Below, in pieces: positions 49,021 through 53,327 of a stretch of DNA of 53,327 nucleotides. Source of the stretch: an uncultured Mycoplasmatota bacterium (GTDB lineage Bacteria > Bacillota_I > Bacilli_A > RF39 > UBA660); contig CANSFI010000010.1 of the NCBI GenBank assembly GCA_947646095.1, positions 1 through 53,327 on the forward strand, given 5' to 3'. A program made the position numbers and the translations under genes. The notes beneath the pieces are model-generated. The model saw only the letters and a program-made list of their open reading frames with translations. It was not told where the DNA came from and searched no databases. Positions within the stretch are counted from its first letter, which is position 1; each line of letters opens with the position of its first letter.

Positions 49021-49485
49021 ATGAGAAGATTAACAAAAAGATTTATTATAAATTCTTTGGATGGTTTAAATTTAAGTGAGGCAATTAGATACGAAAGATA
49101 TTATATTAATGATAATTTAAGAATACAAAGAAAAAATAATGCCTACCAAAAAGAAGTATTAGATGATAGTAATAATATTATTGATAAAATTTGTATATCA
49201 GAAGATGAATTTTTGAGTTTAAAGGAAAAATCTTATTCTGAAATAATTAGAGATAGTTATCTATTTCTGGATGACAATAATATTTCTATAAAAAAATATT
49301 TAGGAAAATATAATGGTCTATTTAGAGTAGAAGTTAAATTTGCTTCATTAGATGAAATGAACAGTTATGTTAAAGAAGATTGGATGGGAGAGGAAATAAC
49401 AGAGTCCCCATTAGCTTTTGATAAATATTTAGGTAAACTATCTGATAAAGAATTTCATAACGAATTAAAAAAATATACAAAATAA
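49021..49485 (+). CDS. CYTH-fold protein lacking the usual ExExK motif
   Basis: The 154-residue protein resembles the CYTH/triphosphate tunnel family: RYERYYINDNLRIQRKNN, repeated Lys/Arg strands, and the C-terminal GLFRVEVKFASLDEMNSYV followed by WMGEEIT, as in CYTH proteins that end EVEFxSxEEAxxFxPPxWxGxEIT. The N-terminal EIERK motif that binds metal and triphosphate is replaced by LTKRF, so catalysis is doubtful, or the protein binds a nucleotide without cutting it. It follows the RNase Z-like gene by 51 bp with GAGG upstream. Together with the kinase and hydrolase it suggests a phosphate-based module. Function is not known. Confidence 0.75.
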   Translation: MRRLTKRFIINSLDGLNLSEAIRYERYYINDNLRIQRKNNAYQKEVLDDSNNIIDKICISEDEFLSLKEKSYSEIIRDSYLFLDDNNISIKKYLGKYNGLFRVEVKFASLDEMNSYVKEDWMGEEITESPLAFDKYLGKLSDKEFHNELKKYTK

Positions 49486-49493
49486 TAAAAATA

Positions 49494-49537
49494 TAGAAAT
49501 CCAAAAAAACTTCGTAACTAATGGATTTCTACTTTTT
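49494..49537 (+). terminator. Terminator after the cargo genes
   Basis: TAGAAATCCA (49494-49503) pairs over 10 bp with TGGATTTCTA (49522-49531), followed by CTTTTT. It ends the APH-MBL-CYTH unit. Confidence 0.8.
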
Positions 49538-49539
49538 AA

Positions 49540-49671
49540 ACTATTTCAGTCGAAATAGTAACCCACTACTAAGTCGGTAAACCAACTTAGGTGGGCAAAG
49601 GGATAAATCCCCCTTTTGAAACCCCATAAGCAACATATTACAAACTAACGTAAGTAATATTGTTGCCTTTT
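49540..49671. other. Block of four hairpins, possible structured RNA or oriT
   Basis: Four stems follow each other. ACTATTTC/GAAATAGT (49540-49559) has a 4-nt loop. CCCAC-CTAAGT/ACTTAG-GTGGG (49562-49595) has a 2-nt bulge and 10-nt loop. AAAGGG/CCCTTT (49597-49616) is next. GCAACA-TATTAC/GTAATA-TGTTGC (49630-49666) follows, with T after it. The block is noticeably richer in G and C than its surroundings. No protein is encoded. The CCCCATAAGCAAC stretch between the third and fourth stems could be a nick region. I cannot assign a known RNA family. Confidence 0.6.
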
Positions 49672-49707
49672 TATTACACTCACGTTTCATAAAAAGAAAA
49701 AAGACTA

Positions 49708-49753
49708 CTACTTTCATTTGTTAAAGCAAACAAAACGAAAGTAGCCTTTTTTA
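49708..49753. terminator. Hairpin terminator
   Basis: CTACTTTC (49708-49715) pairs with GAAAGTAG (49737-49744), with inner TTTGTT/AACAAA pairing and T runs on either strand. It may stop transcription from either side. Confidence 0.7.
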
Positions 49754-49755
49754 TG

Positions 49756-49805
49756 AAAATAACCTTAATTGCTAAAGTCTAACGACTAAAGCAAAAGGTT
49801 ATTTT
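49756..49805. terminator. Long hairpin at the end of the XRE gene
   Basis: AAAATAACCTT (49756-49766) pairs with AAGGTTATTTT (49795-49805); inside, TTGCT (49769-49773) pairs with AGCAA (49790-49794), and AGTC (49776-49779) with GACT (49784-49787). It overlaps the stop of the minus-strand XRE gene and should terminate it, and can work on the plus strand too. Confidence 0.8.
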
Positions 49806-50407
49806 TCTTCATCTATAAATTTTCCTGTAAGAGTATTTAATTTTGTTGTAGATTTTATTTCAGTTGTAGGAAATACGCCTCTATCAAATTCAGGGTATTT
49901 TTCTTTATCTAGTTTTTCTAGGTTAGGTCTAATCATAGGTATTAATTCTTTTAATCTATCTAATATTTCATCATTTGATATTGTTTTATTTTCTATTTTT
50001 GAAAGTTCTAATTTATCAATTAAATCAGCAATTCCACCTTTAATGGCAAAGTCAGTTTTTCTTCTTGTTTCTATTTCTTCTAAAATAGCAAAATAGAATT
50101 GTTCGTAAGATTTGATTTGCTCTTGATAATCAGTTGTAGATCTTTTATTTGATAAATCTTTGCCCCAATTTATATCTATATCATCATACCCAGCAAGTTT
50201 CATAAGTTTAACTAAACTTAAGCCTAGTGTTTCAGCAATACCTTTTAAATACAAAACATTTGGCTTTAATCTTTTACCTGCCTCTATTCTTGATACTTCG
50301 GCACAATCCATATTTGATTTACGAGCAAGTTCTCTTTGTGATATTCCTAGTTTTTCTCTTGCTTCACTTATAGTTTTACCAAGTTCAGTAGTATTTTTCT
50401 TCAACAT
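49799..50407 (-). CDS. XRE-family transcriptional regulator
   Basis: The 202-residue protein has an N-terminal helix-turn-helix of the Cro/CI (XRE) type (ISEAREKLGISQRELARKSN, then MDCAEVSRIEAGK; about 13-45). The C-terminal part is helical and may allow dimerisation or sensing; no peptidase motif (as in ImmA-type partners) is fused. It is transcribed away from the gene at 50559 from overlapping promoters, the usual arrangement for a repressor of transfer or excision genes. AGAGGTG precedes the ATG on the minus strand. It is likely to bind the TTGTTG/CAACAA repeat in the intergenic region. Confidence 0.88.
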   Translation of the reverse strand: MLKKNTTELGKTISEAREKLGISQRELARKSNMDCAEVSRIEAGKRLKPNVLYLKGIAETLGLSLVKLMKLAGYDDIDINWGKDLSNKRSTTDYQEQIKSYEQFYFAILEEIETRRKTDFAIKGGIADLIDKLELSKIENKTISNDEILDRLKELIPMIRPNLEKLDKEKYPEFDRGVFPTTEIKSTTKLNTLTGKFIDEEK

Positions 50408-50439
50408 TTACATACACCTCTTTTTCGTTTCTTGAATTA

Positions 50440-50468
50440 AGTATAACATATATTGTTGTAATAATCAA
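50440..50468 (-). promoter_or_regulatory. Promoter of the XRE gene
   Basis: On the minus strand TTGATT (50468-50463), 17 bp, TATACT (50445-50440), with TGT before the -10. The -35 overlaps the operator-like repeat. Confidence 0.65.
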
Positions 50469-50471
50469 CAA
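50453..50471. promoter_or_regulatory. Operator-like inverted repeat between divergent genes
   Basis: TTGTTG (50453-50458) and CAACAA (50466-50471) form an inverted repeat with a 7-nt spacer. It covers the minus-strand -35 and lies 17 bp before the plus-strand -35, a natural site for autorepression by the XRE protein. Confidence 0.5.
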
Positions 50472-50487
50472 AATAGTAATTATTATG

Positions 50488-50516
50488 TTGACAAACTCAT
50501 TTTATAATGTTATAGT
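50488..50516 (+). promoter_or_regulatory. Strong promoter of the gene at 50559
   Basis: Consensus TTGACA (50488-50493), 17 bp, TATAGT (50511-50516), with TGT as an extended -10. This is the best -35 match in the window and fits a regulated lytic-type or transfer promoter. Confidence 0.85.
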
Positions 50517-50558
50517 AGTATCAGTTTTGATGTAAAAATCATCAAAAAGAAAGGAGGA

Positions 50559-50816
50559 ATGCTTATAAGGAAGTTTCAAATACCAAAGAAGATTTGGAAA
50601 GATAAAAGAATTCCAAAAGAAACAAAGTATATTTACTCTTATATTTATCAAAAGGGATTTGATAGAATTATAACTGATATAAATATAGGAGAAATACAAC
50701 AAACCATTAAAATAAAAAATAAGGGTTTGAAGAAAAGTTTAGATATATTAGAACAATTAAAATATCTAGTATATCAAGAGTATAGTACAGGAATGTACAC
50801 CATAACACTTAACTAA
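50559..50816 (+). CDS. Small putative DNA-binding or initiator-like protein
   Basis: The 85-residue basic protein begins with FQIPKKIWKDKRIPKETKYIYSYIY, resembling the N-terminal winged-helix of replication-initiator-like proteins found in Bacillota mobile elements, and ends in a probable wing (MYTITLN). It is driven by the strong promoter at 50488 and diverges from the XRE repressor. The start is unclear: ATG 50559 is only one base after GGAGG (50553-50557), too close for efficient use, while ATA 50565 would be at proper spacing and would give RKFQIPK. It may start replication or control excision of the element. The family assignment is tentative. Confidence 0.55.
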   Translation: MLIRKFQIPKKIWKDKRIPKETKYIYSYIYQKGFDRIITDINIGEIQQTIKIKNKGLKKSLDILEQLKYLVYQEYSTGMYTITLN

Positions 50817-51176
50817 AAAGTTTATAGGAACGTAGTTAAGTAAGGTACAGTAAGATGAAAGGCTTATGTTAGTACCTATTCTAGTAATAGAATGAATCTA
50901 GTTTGAAGTAAGACATAATTCAAAGAACAAATTAAAAAGAATTAAGGGGTAATAAAAATAGTATGTGTTATTTCAAACAATATAATCTTAGGGGCGAAGA
51001 TTTAAAATAATGCCTCTAGGATAACTCTGTCTAATTTTAGAAGTATGACTTGTAGATAATACAGGTTTTTTTGTTGTTTCTTAAAACTTGTTTGTTTAAA
51101 TATTTAAAATAATGGAAAGGAATGAGATTAGCTATGAAAAACTATGATTAAAAATTAAAAGAAAGGGGGAATCTTA
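50817..51176. other. Noncoding stretch with several inverted repeats
   Basis: About 360 bp without a convincing gene. It holds AGGTAC/GTACCT (50843-50877), ATTCTA/TAGAAT (50878-50893) and TAGGGGC/GCCTCTA (50989-51018). CTTGT/ACAGG (51049-51065) is followed by seven T, which looks like a terminator or attenuator. The block lies between the strong promoter unit and the recombinase unit, so it may be a regulatory leader or replication origin. No known RNA family was recognised. Confidence 0.45.
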
Positions 51177-51329
51177 TTGGCTGATGAAAAGAACTTAACA
51201 CAAATAGAAATTGATAATTTAATTGATGAAACAATTAACCTATCAATTTTATCAAAATTATTAAAATTAAATTTAATTACAAATAAAGAGTTTTATACAC
51301 TTAAAGAAAAAATAAAGAATTTCTATTAA
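51177..51329 (+). CDS. Small 50-residue ORF before the recombinase
   Basis: It starts at TTG 51177 after GAAAGGGGGA, a strong ribosome-binding site with 6 bp spacing, and encodes 50 residues (MADEKNLTQIEIDNLIDE...). The end LLKLNLITNKEFYTLKEKI resembles SHOCT-like short domains (L-x-x-G-x-I-T-x-x-E-F). Small ORFs of this type often precede large serine recombinases in Bacillota elements and could act as directionality factors, but nothing here proves it. Confidence 0.6.
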   Translation: MADEKNLTQIEIDNLIDETINLSILSKLLKLNLITNKEFYTLKEKIKNFY

Positions 51330-51421
51330 AGGGATACAGAATCTATAAAAAATATTATATAATATTCTTAAGAACACGACTGCAGTTCGTAAAAAAACTA
51401 AAAATGAAAGTGAGGTATTAA

Positions 51422-53089
51422 ATGGCACAAGTTGAGATTATTGCAGCTAATCTCAAAACTAATAATAAAAATTCCATAAATAGAAATATAAAACGAGTTT
51501 GTGCTTATGCAAGAGTAAGTACAGATTTAGAAGAACAACAAACAAGTTATGCATCACAAATAAAACATTATTCTGAACAAATAAAATCTAACCCTAATTA
51601 TGAATTTGTAGGGATATATGCTGATGAGGGTATTAGTGGTACTCAAGTTAAACATAGAACAGAATTTATGAGAATGATAGATGATGCTAAAAATGACAAA
51701 ATTGATATGATTATCACAAAATCTATTTCAAGATTTGCAAGAAATGTTGTAGATACTCTAAAGTATGTAAGATTACTTAGGGAACACAATGTTGATGTTT
51801 ATTTTGAAAAAGAAAATATCCATACTCTAGATTTAGATAGTGAAATGTTTTTAACATTTTATAGTGCATTTGCTCAAGCAGAAAGTGAATCTATATCTCA
51901 AAATGTTAAAATAGGACTAAAAGCTAAAATGAAACGTGGAGAGTTAGTTGGAAATTGTTGTTGCTATGGCTATAAAAGAGGAAAAGAAAAAGGTACATTA
52001 GAAATTGTTGAAGAACAAGCAGAAGTTGTTAGAGATATATTTAATTGGTATATTTCTGGACTAGGATATAAATGTATTGCTAAAAAATTAAATGATTTAG
52101 GGATACCTACTCTTAAAAATAAGAAATGGCTAGGTACAACAATTCAACATATCATTATGAATGAAAAATATGTTGGTGATTTATTAAATCAAAAATCGTA
52201 TAGTGTTGATCCATTAACCCATAAAACAATTAAAAACTATGGAGAAAAAGAAAAGTATTATGTTAAAAATCATCATGAACCTATTATTTCAAGAGATACT
52301 TGGAATTTAGCACAAGAAATCTTAAAAGAAAGAAATTCTAAAGGAGATTATGGACCTAATAGTGTTCATGCAATGCATTACCCTTTAAGTAAGAAAATAG
52401 TTTGTGGCTTATGTGGTTATAATTTTGTTAGAAGAATGAGAAGTAGAAAATATACAAGAATTTATTGGAAATGTTTTAGAAGAACAGAACATCAAGATTG
52501 TAATGCTATTTCTTTAAGAGAAGAATATTTGGAAGAAATGTTTATAGAAATATATAACTCTATTGTTAAAAATAAGCATAAAACAAAAGAAAAGTTATTA
52601 AATGCAATTAAGGAAACTATAACTGATAATGATTATAAGAAACAAATAGATAAATTAAAAAAAGAACAAGACATTCTTCAAAATCGTTTATCAAATTTAA
52701 TAGATATGAAACTAGATAACTTTGCTAATAAAGAGGCTTATATCGTTAAAGAAAAAGAAATTAGTGAAAGACTAAAATCTATTGATAAGGAAATACAAAA
52801 TTATGAATCACTAGATAAAGAAAATAAATCGTTATCTAAAAAACTAAAAGAGATAGAAGAAATACTAGCAGAAGATGAAACTATAACAGAGTTTGATAGA
52901 GAAACATTTGAAAATATTGTTGGTAGAATTGTTGTTGGAGAAAAAGATGAGTTTGGTAATGAAAATCTTAATGTTGTTCGTTTTATATTAAAGACAGGTA
53001 CAGAGTATACTTATACTCTTGATACTAGTAATGAAACTAGTGTGTCATTTGGTACAAAAAACAAATTTAAATTATATCGAACCACATAG
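51422..53089 (+). CDS. Large serine recombinase (integrase)
   Basis: The 555-residue integrase has a resolvase catalytic domain with the nucleophile Ser33 in CAYARVSTD, the DEGISGTQVKHR loop and ITKSISRFARN. A recombinase domain (about 190-290) and a zinc ribbon (CGLCGYNF and CFRRTEHQDC, about 335-365) follow. A long coiled coil (about 400-480) ends near the C-terminus, as in TndX/TnpX-type enzymes. It would integrate and excise the element at short att sites with a 2-bp crossover, without leaving long repeats. TGAGGT precedes the ATG. It is the last gene of the window. Confidence 0.95.
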   Translation: MAQVEIIAANLKTNNKNSINRNIKRVCAYARVSTDLEEQQTSYASQIKHYSEQIKSNPNYEFVGIYADEGISGTQVKHRTEFMRMIDDAKNDKIDMIITKSISRFARNVVDTLKYVRLLREHNVDVYFEKENIHTLDLDSEMFLTFYSAFAQAESESISQNVKIGLKAKMKRGELVGNCCCYGYKRGKEKGTLEIVEEQAEVVRDIFNWYISGLGYKCIAKKLNDLGIPTLKNKKWLGTTIQHIIMNEKYVGDLLNQKSYSVDPLTHKTIKNYGEKEKYYVKNHHEPIISRDTWNLAQEILKERNSKGDYGPNSVHAMHYPLSKKIVCGLCGYNFVRRMRSRKYTRIYWKCFRRTEHQDCNAISLREEYLEEMFIEIYNSIVKNKHKTKEKLLNAIKETITDNDYKKQIDKLKKEQDILQNRLSNLIDMKLDNFANKEAYIVKEKEISERLKSIDKEIQNYESLDKENKSLSKKLKEIEEILAEDETITEFDRETFENIVGRIVVGEKDEFGNENLNVVRFILKTGTEYTYTLDTSNETSVSFGTKNKFKLYRTT

Positions 53090-53327
53090 AATTATTATCA
53101 ATAACACAATGTTTCTTGCCTTTAATTATTCAAATGAAATCTATATCAATAATTTAAGTAAGAAGATTAAAATATCAGAGCTTGAAAACTACATAAAAAC
53201 TATGAACTAATGCTTATTCCCTACAAATGGATAATAGACAAAATAAGAAAAATGTTGTATTATGTAATTGACTTACAAAGACTTATTTTGAGAAGTAAAA
53301 GTATTAGTTTGTAGTACCTTTACTTCT
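53090..53327. other. Noncoding tail with a terminal inverted repeat
   Basis: After the recombinase no convincing gene is seen. The last 37 bp contain AGAAGTAAA (53291-53299) and its exact complement TTTACTTCT (53319-53327), separated by 19 bp. Attachment sites of serine integrases are imperfect inverted repeats next to the integrase gene, so this may be the right att site; a terminator is another reading. Confidence 0.4.

Larger units (their letters stand above)
45217..53327. mobile_element. Integrative mobilizable element (right end not defined)
   Basis: From about 45.2 kb on, housekeeping genes stop and a set typical of integrative mobilizable elements begins: a MobV relaxase, cargo genes, an XRE regulator with a divergent small DNA-binding protein, and a large serine recombinase. 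There is no full type IV secretion system, so transfer would need a helper. The left end is taken after the tRNA-Leu terminator. The right end could be the 9-bp inverted repeat at 53291-53327 or lie beyond the window. No matching direct repeats of the two ends were found by eye, so both borders are uncertain. Confidence 0.75.

Noticed and set aside
53019-53210. 63-codon open frame overlapping the recombinase end
   Set aside because: It mostly reads the recombinase C-terminus in another frame and the remaining 33 codons have no ribosome-binding site.

Overview
The window is very AT-rich DNA in the standard bacterial code: TGA is used as a genuine stop and TGG encodes Trp. Most genes start with ATG after an AGGTGAT-type Shine-Dalgarno sequence. 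The gene content is that of a low-GC Bacillota. Several genes are specific to endospore formers (bofA, spoVT, spoIIR, spoIID, spoIIQ, spoIIID). The gene order echoes the origin region of Bacillus subtilis in compressed form. An uncultured, small-genome, spore-forming member of the Bacilli is plausible, but the species cannot be fixed from the sequence alone.

Region 1 (1-10.7 kb) is origin-proximal housekeeping. It holds two perfect parS sites, a short SRP RNA, tadA, the dnaX-ybaB-recR-bofA-holB-ricT-trmN6-rsmI run, pth and mfd. These genes are packed with 1-30 bp gaps or overlaps. Region 2 (10.7-20 kb) holds a decayed PDDEXK-family gene, a regulated Mn-dependent pyrophosphatase on the minus strand, spoVT, a methionine-type T-box leader driving dut-metG, a 57-residue membrane protein, tatD, a YabE-like G5-3D protein, and yvcK-whiA. 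Region 3 (20-25 kb) is rplI-dnaC-(LysM-G5-M23 peptidase)-walJ-rlmH-spoIIR.

Region 4 (25-37 kb) carries a solitary pseudopilin, mntP behind a hairpin that buries its ribosome-binding site, fba, murA, a lipase-like SGNH protein, a VanY-type carboxypeptidase, a BI-1 membrane protein, rpmE, rpiB, a DUF1146 protein and the classic spoIID-spoIIQ-spoIIID-mbl cluster. The spoIID gene seems to start at an ATT codon. Region 5 (35.8-45.2 kb) has an RNA m5U methyltransferase, a PH-domain protein, a thioester-domain surface protein paired with an unusual sortase, a glycoside-hydrolase-like protein, pncC, two membrane-anchored proteins of unknown role (one with 57-bp tandem repeats), an RNHCP zinc protein, scpA-scpB and tRNA-Leu(CAA).

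Region 6 (about 45.2 kb to the end) is an integrative mobilizable element next to the tRNA. It has two small ORFs, a MobV/Pre relaxase, a cargo of an APH-like kinase, an RNase Z-like metallohydrolase and a CYTH-fold protein, a hairpin-rich noncoding block, an XRE regulator diverging from a small putative initiator or DNA-binding protein, a 50-residue ORF and a large serine recombinase. Its right end may lie outside the window.

The most notable observations are the APH-MBL-CYTH cargo and the structured block after it, the thioester adhesin with a sortase lacking the usual active-site Arg, the apparent ATT start of spoIID, the mntP hairpin, and the recurring placement of extended -10 boxes only about 20 bp before start codons.
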